Assembly (NCBI RefSeq): GCF_030519375.1
Contig: NZ_JAUMKB010000007.1
Span: forward strand, 209,533 to 273,532
Direction: 5' to 3'
From: Mucilaginibacter tolerans
Lineage (GTDB): Bacteria; Bacteroidota; Bacteroidia; Sphingobacteriales; Sphingobacteriaceae
DNA: 64,000 nucleotides
How positions within the stretch are numbered: position 1 is the first letter of the stretch; every line of letters starts with the position of its first letter. Below, one piece after another: positions 9,935 to 18,880 of this stretch. The position numbers were made by a program, and so were the translations under genes. A model generated the notes under the pieces. That model was not told where the DNA came from, did not search any database, and saw nothing but the letters and a program-made list of their open reading frames with translations.

Positions 9935-12900
9935 TTACAACTTAACAAACTTGTTTTCGCCGACAAGGTTCTGGGTTTTATTATCAAATACCTGTATAAT
10001 ATAAGTGCCTGGTTGTAAATTCTCGGTAGTTCCAGTCCAGTTAGGCTGCGAAGATGTTGCTTCTTTTACCAGTCGGCCAGTCGTGCTCATAAACTTGATC
10101 TGATATGAACTACCCGTTGTGTTTTGCGATGTAAGAGCCAGGTTGATATTATTGCTTACAGGGTTCGGATAAATGCTCAGGTTGTTACCAACAATCCGAT
10201 TGCTTAGGTTAGAATATTGTATCGTTACAATTTTAGAATAGCTAATTGTATTATTAATATCTTCTTGTTTCAAGCGGTATAAGTTATTTCCATTTACAGG
10301 GCTTTTGTCCAGAAAACTGTAAGTTCCTGCCCCCGTTGCATCGATACCCGCCAAGGCGGCAAATGTAGCTCCGTTATCGGTGCTGCGCTCAACAGTGAAA
10401 TTAGTATAGTTTTCTTCATTTGCCGCCTTCCAAACAACTTGAACCTGTCGTGCATCCTGCACTTTTGTTGCATTGAAGTTGATCAGGCGATAAGCATAAG
10501 CCGGATTTTGACGAATAACCAAAGTAAAACGTTTGCTGCCGTAGCTTGAAGTATCGGCTCTATCGAGGTAAAATTGATAGGTAATATTCTGCCTCATGTC
10601 CAGCGAGTCCTTCTTGTAATTGTCCATCAGCCACACGTCAAAAAATCGTGGAATAGCGACAATATCCTTTAATGTTAATTTGTAAATTCCATTCGAAGCA
10701 GCGTTTACTTTTAAGGCAAAGGTTTCCGCTTGCAGATGAGGTAAAGGAATTGATTTTATGGAAACATCAATTTTGTCGTTTGTATAACCCGCTAATGTAA
10801 CAGTCCCGCTTCCTGGTTTGTAAGCCGCGTCAGTATTATTTATAAAATTGAGGGACGCACTACTGTTTATGCGTATCATCGTTTCATCGGTGCTTATGTC
10901 GTCTTTAATCAGTTTGATACGAAAATATTGCATAGGCCCGCTGGCCACCGGCTTACCAAGCATTAGGTTAGCGCCTGTTACTTGCGTTGACGTCTTTGCA
11001 CTTTCATTAAATATTAGTTGCGCACCCGTAGCTGTAGCTTTTACAAAAAAACCTTCTCCACTAGGGATAATGTTCGTTGCATTATTGGTGCCTATATGAT
11101 TATTCCCCGCGATATAAGCGCCATAGTTTTTACTAACGGGGTCAAACATGTATATCGTATTATCGATATTTACTCCATAGATTCCAGATGAACTTGTGGT
11201 AGTTTGGAACGTATCCCAGTCTATATTGCTTGGGTATGGATTACCAACGAGATTGTATCCTTTTAAAGACCCGTTTGTAACTGCAGCGGTATAGCCCAAA
11301 TTGGACGATGCAGGAGTATACCAATCTTTGGCAATTATTTGCCCAACATTTAATGTGCCCGAAGCGCTGAACGTTACAGACTCGGCACTGGTTCCCGGAG
11401 TGTATTTATTAGCCAGATTGGTAGTACGGTCTCCTCTGAAGAAGAATAAGAACCCGCTCCCGGGCATTAAGTAATAATTAGTTGCAACACTGTTAAGCTG
11501 AATGTTATAGGTAGGGCTATTATTGATTTTGCTTACCGCAGGCCAATTCCCTGCACCAAAATAAGTATAGTTTGAAGCTATATCTTCGCGGAAGAAATAT
11601 ATTGTTGGATTACCAGTTTTATCGAACCCATTGGTGCTTCCCAATGCTCCTGTTAATAAAGTTGAAGCTTTTATATAATCGAGATTATAGGCCTTGTTAC
11701 TGCCAACTGTGGCTGCATAAACAGGAGATGACATTAACCGATAAGTCCGATAGGTAGAACTTCCGCCTGTAACATATCGCTGAACGTTAACTGTCGTGCC
11801 GGAAGTAATGAAGTTTGTACTAGTTACTGGCCCGACGGATGCTGATCCTGTCGCATCTGATTGCAAAGTAAAGCTATTGGTTGAAATTGTTAGTTTCGTG
11901 CCATTCACAGAGATTAACGAACCGGGGGCCATAATGAGAGAAGAAGAGGCATTGCCTGTTATTACAGCTGTTGCGCTCGTATTAATTGTAAGGGCATTGT
12001 TGATTGTTAAAGTATTGCTATTTACGGTTAAAGTTGGGGCGGGGCGAACAGAGCCAAATGTAATAGAACGCACAGTAACATTTCCTGCTGTTATAGAAGG
12101 TTCCTTATTATTTAAATAAGTGTGGGTGCCAATTTCTACATCGTCGTTAGTGATGGGAGCAACGCCTGTGCTCCAGTTTCCGGGCGTTGCCCAGGCGGTG
12201 GTATTGCTTCCACCTGTCCAGTATAATGTCTGCCTGCATTCCAAACTAACGGTAGTACTTCCGTTGCCGGCTGCATTGTAAGCCGTTATAGTGTATGTAG
12301 TAGGGGAAAATGAGGTGGTAGGAGTTCCGGTTATGCTGCCAGTAGTATTATTAAAGCTTAAACCTGGCGGCAATTGGGGGCTTATAAAATAACCACCTGT
12401 CAGGGTGTATTTATACACTGCGTTACCTGAATAAGAAGCAACATAAAGATTACCTTTGGTATCGGTTACAATTCCTTCAGGGTCAGTAACAGTGATGGTA
12501 ACAAGGGTGGTGCCGGTCGGGCCATAAATAGTTACTTTATTGTTTCCGCTATCTCCTACATATACGTTGTTTGCTCCATCTACCCAAAAACCGAATGAGC
12601 TATTTGATAAGCCGGTTTTGAAAGTAGATTGAAATGTGCCCGATGAATTATATTTTGTTACAGTTCTGGCTGTCAGATTTAATACAAAAACATTCCCGGA
12701 GGCATCAGTGGCTACGTTGCTGGGACCGCTAATACTAGTTGTAATGGTTAACTGTAGTGTGCCGCCACTGTTGTATTTTTTTACAGCGTTGTTACCGTAG
12801 TCTGCTACATAAATATTGCCTGAGGAATCAATTGCCATGCCATATGGCGAGTTAAAACCCGAAGCAAAAGTTCCGAGGGCAGTCCCGCTTGAATTGAATT

Positions 12901-13318
12901 TGCTGATATTATTGCCGCCTGTATTTAATACATAAATGTTGCCAGAGGCATCAGCCACCACAGTCTCAGGCCTATTATATCCGCTACCAAATGCGGCTGT
13001 GACTAACGTTCCCGCCGAATTATATTTTTTAACGGTGTTATTACTGTAATTCGGGATGTAAACATTTCCGGATGCATCCACATTCAAATTTGACGGGCCG
13101 CTATAGCTGCCGCCAAATGCTGTTGCGGTACTGTAACCGAAAGCTGCCACTGTTCCTCCCCCCGGGTTATTGGTTGGATTTAAAGCAGTGATTGCTGTAC
13201 CTACTGTGTAGGAATTAGTTGATGGGCTATAAGATATATTGGGAGCCTGAGCTCTGGCGCTTACTGATAAGATGTATAATAAGAGCACTGCAAACGAATA
13301 CTTGAAGTGTTTTTTCAC
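9935..13318 (-). CDS. NHL-repeat T9SS cargo protein (array member 3)
   Basis: 1127 residues with a GTG start (MKKHFKYSF) and a signal peptide ending ARAQ (about residue 24). The mature N terminus has the array motif NISYSPSTNSYT, then about six NHL repeats (60-305) with the unit DASGNIYVxxxGNNxVxKYNSSGT. These differ from the TTIAG-type units of members 1 and 4. A putative-Ig domain (306-360; LPPGLSFNNTTGSITGTPT) and a WTGGSNTTAWATPGNW segment follow, then the shared C-terminal half (RTYRLMSSPVY, YNLVGNPYPSNIDW, VERSTDNG, YRLKQEDINN) and a T9SS sorting domain (about 1046-1127; SIYPNPVSNN). It is flanked by its own promoter-like box and terminator, so it is probably transcribed alone. Confidence 0.88.
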   Translation of the reverse strand: MKKHFKYSFAVLLLYILSVSARAQAPNISYSPSTNSYTVGTAITALNPTNNPGGGTVAAFGYSTATAFGGSYSGPSNLNVDASGNVYIPNYSNNTVKKYNSAGTLVTAAFGSGYNRPETVVADASGNIYVLNTGGNNISKFNSSGTALGTFASGFNSPYGMAIDSSGNIYVADYGNNAVKKYNSGGTLQLTITTSISGPSNVATDASGNVFVLNLTARTVTKYNSSGTFQSTFKTGLSNSSFGFWVDGANNVYVGDSGNNKVTIYGPTGTTLVTITVTDPEGIVTDTKGNLYVASYSGNAVYKYTLTGGYFISPQLPPGLSFNNTTGSITGTPTTSFSPTTYTITAYNAAGNGSTTVSLECRQTLYWTGGSNTTAWATPGNWSTGVAPITNDDVEIGTHTYLNNKEPSITAGNVTVRSITFGSVRPAPTLTVNSNTLTINNALTINTSATAVITGNASSSLIMAPGSLISVNGTKLTISTNSFTLQSDATGSASVGPVTSTNFITSGTTVNVQRYVTGGSSTYRTYRLMSSPVYAATVGSNKAYNLDYIKASTLLTGALGSTNGFDKTGNPTIYFFREDIASNYTYFGAGNWPAVSKINNSPTYNIQLNSVATNYYLMPGSGFLFFFRGDRTTNLANKYTPGTSAESVTFSASGTLNVGQIIAKDWYTPASSNLGYTAAVTNGSLKGYNLVGNPYPSNIDWDTFQTTTSSSGIYGVNIDNTIYMFDPVSKNYGAYIAGNNHIGTNNATNIIPSGEGFFVKATATGAQLIFNESAKTSTQVTGANLMLGKPVASGPMQYFRIKLIKDDISTDETMIRINSSASLNFINNTDAAYKPGSGTVTLAGYTNDKIDVSIKSIPLPHLQAETFALKVNAASNGIYKLTLKDIVAIPRFFDVWLMDNYKKDSLDMRQNITYQFYLDRADTSSYGSKRFTLVIRQNPAYAYRLINFNATKVQDARQVQVVWKAANEENYTNFTVERSTDNGATFAALAGIDATGAGTYSFLDKSPVNGNNLYRLKQEDINNTISYSKIVTIQYSNLSNRIVGNNLSIYPNPVSNNINLALTSQNTTGSSYQIKFMSTTGRLVKEATSSQPNWTGTTENLQPGTYIIQVFDNKTQNLVGENKFVKL

Positions 13319-13347
13319 AACAATAAGTTAGTTAGGGAATATTAACT

Positions 13348-13355
13348 CAAAACTA
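13348..13355 (-). promoter_or_regulatory. Bacteroidota -7 box for array member 3
   Basis: Read on the minus strand this is TAGTTTTG, matching the TAnnTTTG -7 consensus, 30 bp upstream of the GTG start at 13318. No good -33 TTTG is visible at the usual distance, so this is only a candidate. Confidence 0.35.
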
Positions 13356-13668
13356 AGATTTTTTGACATCCCTTTTTATACGCAGATGATGCGTTATTTG
13401 TTGTAAGTAACTGATTATCAATGATATATTTGCTTATTCGTTAATATTAGTGCGATTTGTTGTAATAATAATTAATGCAGGAAGTAATAGTTAATATTTG
13501 CTATTAATATTGCTCAATAGGAAAGGGAAGGACTTAATCAGAAATTAACTAAATTGTTGAAAAATGTGCAAATGTTGAAAAATAGTTAAATGAGTTTGCA
13601 TGTCTGCGAATGTTTCCGGTAGTCGTCAAAGGGTAATTTGTCAAAACAATCGACGGGACTAAAATGAA
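13356..13668. other. Gene-free A/T-rich spacer between array members 3 and 4
   Basis: About 400 bp separate the two coding regions. Apart from the -7-like box near member 3 and the terminator near member 4, the stretch is A/T-rich with short stops in all frames and shows no RNA-gene or repeat structure that I can recognise. Confidence 0.5.
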
Positions 13669-13710
13669 AACACAGATTGCATGATGAGAATTGTTCATAC
13701 AATCTGTGTT
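13669..13710 (-). terminator. Hairpin after array member 4
   Basis: AACACAGATTG (13669-13679) pairs perfectly with CAATCTGTGTT (13700-13710), 11 bp with a 20-base loop. On the minus strand it is followed by a T-rich run (TTTTCATTTTA) and lies 16 bp past the stop at 13726. Confidence 0.7.
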
Positions 13711-13725
13711 CGGAAAAAGGTGAAA

Positions 13726-16700
13726 TTATAACTTGACGAATTTATTTTCGCCTACCAGGTCTTGTGTGCTATTATTAATAACCCTTATCATATAGGTACC
13801 CGGTTTCAAATCACTTATATTGCCTTGCCATGTAGGCTGAGAAGACATAATATCTTTTACTACTAAACCAGAAGTGCTCATAACCCTGATGCGATAGGCT
13901 GAAGTAGCTGAACTAGCTGCTGAAATCGCAAGGTTTATGGTACTATTTGCCGGGTTAGGGTAGACATTAATCTTTCCACCAGCCAGTTGGTTGCTCAGAT
14001 TGGAATACTGAATAGTCACTATTTTTGAGTAAGAGATAGCGTTGTTAATGTCTTCTTGTTGTAGTCGGTATAGGCTTGTGCCATCAGCTGGCGCTGAATC
14101 AATGAAACTATAGTTGCCTTGCCCGGTTGCTTTCACGCTGCCAATAATTAGGTAAGTTTTGCCATTATCTGTACTACGCTCAACCGTAAAGTTGGTGTAA
14201 TTGCCTTCATTTTTTGTTGCCCATGTTACTTCAACTTGTCGTGACGTAGTAGCTCCTTTTTTGGCACCAAAGTTAACAAGCTGGTATGATAATGCCGGAT
14301 TTTCTCGGATAACTAACATGAAACGTTTTGCGCCGGAACTGGCAACATCTGCCTTGTTTACATTAAAGCTATAGGTCTTATTAAGCCTTAAGTTGACGGA
14401 ATCTGCTTTATAAGCATCAATCAGCCACAGGTCATAAAGTTGCGGCACTTGTACCAGGTTTCTTAAAGAAATGGTGTATTTACCACTATTAGTAACGGTG
14501 AAATTAAGTTTTACTGCCCGAGCATTCTGTTTAGGGAATGGAATATTGTTTATCGAGAGATCAATCATGTCAGATGATTTAGTCGATAAGCTGGCTTCAC
14601 CAAAACCAGGCATGTAGGCAGCATCTACGCCCTGGGTATATTTTCCTGTAGCCATATTATTAAATCTGATCAGTGTTTGATCGCCTACAGTTGAGTCTTT
14701 TCCCATCAATTGTAACCTTATGTATTGGTTGTTAATCATGTTGACAGGTTGTTTAGTCATTAACAGGGTGATGCCGGTATTATGTTTGGTTGTTTTGGCA
14801 GATTCGTTGATTATAAATTGCCCCCCGGCTGAACTGGCTACTATGAAAAAGCCCTGACCACTGGAGATAACATTAGTCATGGCCGAAGAACTGCCAACAC
14901 CACCGGAACCCGCTATATAGGTACCATAGGTTTTGGTTATTTCATCGTATTCATATATGGTATTCGTCACATTTACGCCATACATGCCCTGGGTAGGGGT
15001 GGTGGTTTGAAAAGTGTCCCAATCAATTGCACTCGCATACGGGTTTCCAACCAATTGGTGCCCCATAATCCCGGCAGGTGAGGATGGAGAATAACTTAGA
15101 GCAGTTGTTGTAGGGGTAAACCAGTTTCTGAAAATAATTTGGCCTGCGTTTAATGTGCCGCTTGTACTTAATGTGGCTGTTTGAGGGATATAACTGGGAG
15201 TAGTCTCAGTGGCAAACGAAGCAGCCGCCCTGTTACCTCTGAAAAAGCATAGATAGCCATCACCTGCTAAAATATTATAAGGCCCGCCGTCTATATCCAA
15301 TGTATAATTTGGAGCGGATAGAATATTATTGATAGCCCTGAAGTTACTACCAGTAAATGTGCTGTAATCCGGTATCATATTTTCACGAAATATGTATAGG
15401 GTCGGATTTGCAGCCGCAGTGTTATCAAACCCTCCATTTGTGGTTGTAGCGGTAAGATACATTGAATTTTTGAGGTAATTTATACTATATATATGATTGC
15501 CATTGCCATCTGTTGCATTATAAACAGGGGAGGATAACAACCGGTAACCCCTGTAAGAAAGGCTGCCGCCGGTTAGGTAGCGTTGAACTGTAACTGTTCC
15601 TGTAATTGAGGTAGATGTAATCTGCCCCACCGAAGCATCTCCCGTTGCGTCAGATTGTAGTGTGAACAGTCCACCACCAGAAAGCGTGAGGGCAAGAGTA
15701 CCCGTCCCGTTTACATTTACTGTGGACGAGGGAGTCATGTTTACCAACCCAGTACCTGTTATAGTGGCACTAGCCCCTGTATTGACTGTTAAATAGCCCG
15801 GAATAGTTAATGTTTCTGGGTTATTAACCGTTAGAGTTGTTGCCTTAGCCGAACCAAAAGTAATGGAATTAACGTTCACGTTACCTGTGGAGGCATCAAT
15901 AATAGGTTGATTGGTAAAAGTTACAACTCCAATCTGCACATCATCGGTCGAAACCGGTACAGTTCCCCTGCTCCAGTTTGATGCCACAGCCCAAACACTG
16001 TTTGTTGTACCAAGCCAGTTATTGGAATTGCCGCAGGATAAGGTTACTACAGAACTGCTGCTTCCTGAAGCGTTAAATGCAGTGACTGTATATGGCGTTG
16101 CAGAAAAGTAAACATTCGGCGCGCCAGCAATCGCACCTGTGCTGGTATCAAAAGTGAGATTGGTATGTAATACAGGAACTATAGCATAACCCAATAATGC
16201 AATTTGACGAATAGATGAACTGGCATTTCTATCGTCCCCAACATACAAATACCCCGAATAGTCGGCTACAATCGCAGTTGGGGTATAAAGTTCGGCCAGC
16301 GCACCGGCAGCGTCATAATCATTTTGTACCCCATCTCCTGCAAGGGTAAGCACAATACCCGTTGGAGTAATAGTTCTTACCTTATTATTTCCAGCGTCAG
16401 CAACCTCAACATATCCTGAAGCATCAATTGTAAGACCCTGAGGAGCAGAAAGACCAGCAGAGGATGCAACGAAAGTTGAAACGGCATATGGCGATGTTGT
16501 ATTAATCTTTCGAATTGTATTTCCAGTGTTATCAGTTACATAGAGGTAAGCAGATCCATCATAAGTTATACCTATAGGGCCATTGAAACTTGCAGATGTT
16601 CCGGTAGAACTATCAACCTCTGAGGCTGAACCCGAACCAGCTATGGTTACTACTGCGCCTGTACTTACATTAACCCTCCTGATGGTATTGCCTGCATTAT

Positions 16701-18522
16701 CGCACACATATAAGTAGGTTGACCCATCATAGACAATGCCTGTAGGGTGATTAAACCTTGCGCTGCTTCCTGTGCCATCAACTTCTGTCGGAACACCGGA
16801 AAGGCCAGCTAACGTTGTCACCGCATATGGAGCCATAGTACTAATTTTTCTGATTGTACTTCCCAGGTAATCACTTACATATATATATCCGGCCGGGTCA
16901 AATGCAATACCCCATGGATTGTGGAACGTGGCTGAGGTGCCTGTTGTGTTATCACTTTCTGTGGCGGTACCATTACCAGCTATCAGAGTTGTTGTACCGC
17001 TGGAATTTACCATATAAATGGCATTGCCCTGGTAATCTGATTCGTATATATTTCCATAGCCATCTATCGCCAGCCCTTTGGGATTGTAAAGCGGGGAAGA
17101 TGCGGGTACAAATGTGGTAACCGTGCCATATACCTTTGATGGCACTGCACCACCGGTATTAGTAGGCGTAATTGCAGGTGATATGGCAGTATTTAAGGTC
17201 AGAACATATGATGAAGGGCTATAATTGATATTAGGCCGTAGGTTATTCGCCTGGCATGATAATGTTAGTGTTGCAAAAGTTGCGCCTGTTGCATTGTAAG
17301 CCATCACGGTATATACTGTAGAAGAAAATGTAGTTGTCGGCGTCCCCTGGATAACCCCCGTAGTGGGATTAAAGCCTAAACCGGCACTTAATGCCGGGCT
17401 TATGGTATAACCCGTTGCTATGATCTTGCGAATGGTAGACTGGGCGGCCTTACTATCACCTACATATAAATTGCCTGCTGAAGCATTTATGGCGTAAGGT
17501 GAATAAAATTCGGCATTTGTTCCGGTGGCGTCTAATTCATTTTGCACACCATCTCCGGCAAAATTGGCTATCGAGCCGGTTGTAAATACTCTTTTGATAC
17601 GATTGGTGCCGCGGTCAGCTACGTATAAAACGTGGCCCGACACAGTTATTCCTTCAGGGCTGGAAAGTCCGGCAGCGGAATTTACTAATGTAGTAACTGC
17701 ATAAGGTGCTGTGGTACTTATCTTTCTGACTGTATTGCCGCCATTGTCTGTTACATATAAATATCCTGTATTATCATATGTTATTCCTCGTGGGCCATTG
17801 AATCTGGCCGAGGTTCCGGTGGTGTTATCAACCTCGCCTGGCGCGGCCGATAATCCGGCAATTGTAGTAACTGTGCCGGTAGACACATTAACCTTCCTTA
17901 TAGTGTTTCCGCCGTAGTCGCATACATATAAATAAGATGAACCGTCAAATACTATTCCCGAAGGCCTGTTAAATGCGGCTATTGATGAGATACCGTCTAA
18001 TTCAAATTGATTACCCGATGTCCCGGCAAGAGTAGTAACAGCATATGGCGCTGTTGTACTGATTTTTCTGATTGTACTGCCTGAATAATCGCAGACATAA
18101 ATATATCCTGCGGAATTATAAGCCACTCCCCACACGCCATTGAATTGAGCTGACGATCCGCTGGCGCTATTGGATTCGCCCGCAATTCCCGAGCCGGCAA
18201 TCAGAGTAGTGGTACCGCTGGAGTTAACCATGTAAATCTGGTTGGTCGCGGTATTAGTTTCATAAACGTTTCCGGATCCGTCTGCAGCTAATCCTCTCGG
18301 ACTGTTAAGGGATCCACCGGCTGCAAGTGTTGTAACAGTACCATAAATGGTAGCAGGCACTGCTGATCCACTGCTCGTTGGTGTCAGCTGACTAATAGTT
18401 ACATTCTTAGTGTAAGTATTTGTTGATGGACTATAAGAAATACTAGGCGCCTGGGCCAAAGCATTAATAATAGTCAGAAATAATAAGGGTGCGGGTAATA
18501 AAAATGGTAGATATTTTTTCAC
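13726..18522 (-). CDS. Double NHL-propeller T9SS cargo protein (array member 4)
   Basis: The largest member, 1598 residues, GTG start, signal peptide ending ALAQ (about residue 24). Two complete copies of the N-terminal module follow each other. Copy 1 (about 25-420) starts SISYSPSTNTYT, holds six NHL repeats with RKISTTAPYAVTTLAG units and ends in a putative-Ig domain (GVIQGTPT). Copy 2 (about 428-830) starts NINYSPSSYVLT and repeats the order. Then come the NWLGTTNSVWAVASNW segment, the common half (RGYRLLSSPVY, HQLVGNPYASAIDW, VERSTDNG, YRLQQEDINN) and the sorting domain (about 1517-1598; NVYPNPANST, ends KFVKL). The two copies would give two propellers. Exported by T9SS; ligand unknown. 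Confidence 0.88.
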   Translation of the reverse strand: MKKYLPFLLPAPLLFLTIINALAQAPSISYSPSTNTYTKNVTISQLTPTSSGSAVPATIYGTVTTLAAGGSLNSPRGLAADGSGNVYETNTATNQIYMVNSSGTTTLIAGSGIAGESNSASGSSAQFNGVWGVAYNSAGYIYVCDYSGSTIRKISTTAPYAVTTLAGTSGNQFELDGISSIAAFNRPSGIVFDGSSYLYVCDYGGNTIRKVNVSTGTVTTIAGLSAAPGEVDNTTGTSARFNGPRGITYDNTGYLYVTDNGGNTVRKISTTAPYAVTTLVNSAAGLSSPEGITVSGHVLYVADRGTNRIKRVFTTGSIANFAGDGVQNELDATGTNAEFYSPYAINASAGNLYVGDSKAAQSTIRKIIATGYTISPALSAGLGFNPTTGVIQGTPTTTFSSTVYTVMAYNATGATFATLTLSCQANNLRPNINYSPSSYVLTLNTAISPAITPTNTGGAVPSKVYGTVTTFVPASSPLYNPKGLAIDGYGNIYESDYQGNAIYMVNSSGTTTLIAGNGTATESDNTTGTSATFHNPWGIAFDPAGYIYVSDYLGSTIRKISTMAPYAVTTLAGLSGVPTEVDGTGSSARFNHPTGIVYDGSTYLYVCDNAGNTIRRVNVSTGAVVTIAGSGSASEVDSSTGTSASFNGPIGITYDGSAYLYVTDNTGNTIRKINTTSPYAVSTFVASSAGLSAPQGLTIDASGYVEVADAGNNKVRTITPTGIVLTLAGDGVQNDYDAAGALAELYTPTAIVADYSGYLYVGDDRNASSSIRQIALLGYAIVPVLHTNLTFDTSTGAIAGAPNVYFSATPYTVTAFNASGSSSSVVTLSCGNSNNWLGTTNSVWAVASNWSRGTVPVSTDDVQIGVVTFTNQPIIDASTGNVNVNSITFGSAKATTLTVNNPETLTIPGYLTVNTGASATITGTGLVNMTPSSTVNVNGTGTLALTLSGGGLFTLQSDATGDASVGQITSTSITGTVTVQRYLTGGSLSYRGYRLLSSPVYNATDGNGNHIYSINYLKNSMYLTATTTNGGFDNTAAANPTLYIFRENMIPDYSTFTGSNFRAINNILSAPNYTLDIDGGPYNILAGDGYLCFFRGNRAAASFATETTPSYIPQTATLSTSGTLNAGQIIFRNWFTPTTTALSYSPSSPAGIMGHQLVGNPYASAIDWDTFQTTTPTQGMYGVNVTNTIYEYDEITKTYGTYIAGSGGVGSSSAMTNVISSGQGFFIVASSAGGQFIINESAKTTKHNTGITLLMTKQPVNMINNQYIRLQLMGKDSTVGDQTLIRFNNMATGKYTQGVDAAYMPGFGEASLSTKSSDMIDLSINNIPFPKQNARAVKLNFTVTNSGKYTISLRNLVQVPQLYDLWLIDAYKADSVNLRLNKTYSFNVNKADVASSGAKRFMLVIRENPALSYQLVNFGAKKGATTSRQVEVTWATKNEGNYTNFTVERSTDNGKTYLIIGSVKATGQGNYSFIDSAPADGTSLYRLQQEDINNAISYSKIVTIQYSNLSNQLAGGKINVYPNPANSTINLAISAASSATSAYRIRVMSTSGLVVKDIMSSQPTWQGNISDLKPGTYMIRVINNSTQDLVGENKFVKL
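16040..18440 (-). repeat. Tandem duplication of the NHL/putative-Ig module
   Basis: Two coding blocks, about 18440-17250 and 17240-16040, each run from an N-terminal xxISYSPS-type motif through six NHL repeats to a putative-Ig domain. The offset is about 1.2 kb. Shared phrases include FNGPRGITYD/FNGPIGITYD, VVYVTDNxGNTxRKI-type units and TLAGDGVQN, so the second copy arose by in-frame duplication. Confidence 0.75.
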
Positions 18523-18815
18523 AATAACAACAATTTGATTCGGCTATACGAATGTAATTAATTTTGGTTACATGTTTCCTATGGGTTAATATGGTATGTT
18601 AATTGGTAAGGAAATTTCTTTTTATTTTAAGTTAATTGAATTGTACTCAATATAACTTATTGATTTGCAGATGTTCCTAGAATGCTATGTGAAGAGCTTT
18701 TTTGTCTGATTTTCGGAAATATTGCGATTAACCTATAGTTAATTATAATATATTTTGTTGATAATATGTTGAAAAGTAATTGGTATTAAGAACTACCCAA
18801 AATAACTATTGGGTT
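18523..18815. other. Gene-free A/T-rich spacer upstream of array member 4
   Basis: About 290 bp of A/T-rich sequence ahead of the GTG start at 18522. No clear TAnnTTTG box was found on the minus strand and no open frame of note. It should hold the promoter of member 4. Confidence 0.45.
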
Positions 18816-18865
18816 AAAACTATTAAAGGGGCGCCATGTTTTAATGGCGCCCCTTTAATAGTTTT
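18816..18865 (-). terminator. Strong hairpin after array member 5
   Basis: A perfect 22-bp inverted repeat (18816-18837 with 18844-18865) with a 6-base loop and a GC-rich core GGGGCGCCAT. It lies 15 bp beyond the stop at 18881. The A/T ends give T runs on both strands, so it can act in either direction. Confidence 0.85.
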
Positions 18866-18880
18866 ATTGCAGAACTTGGT

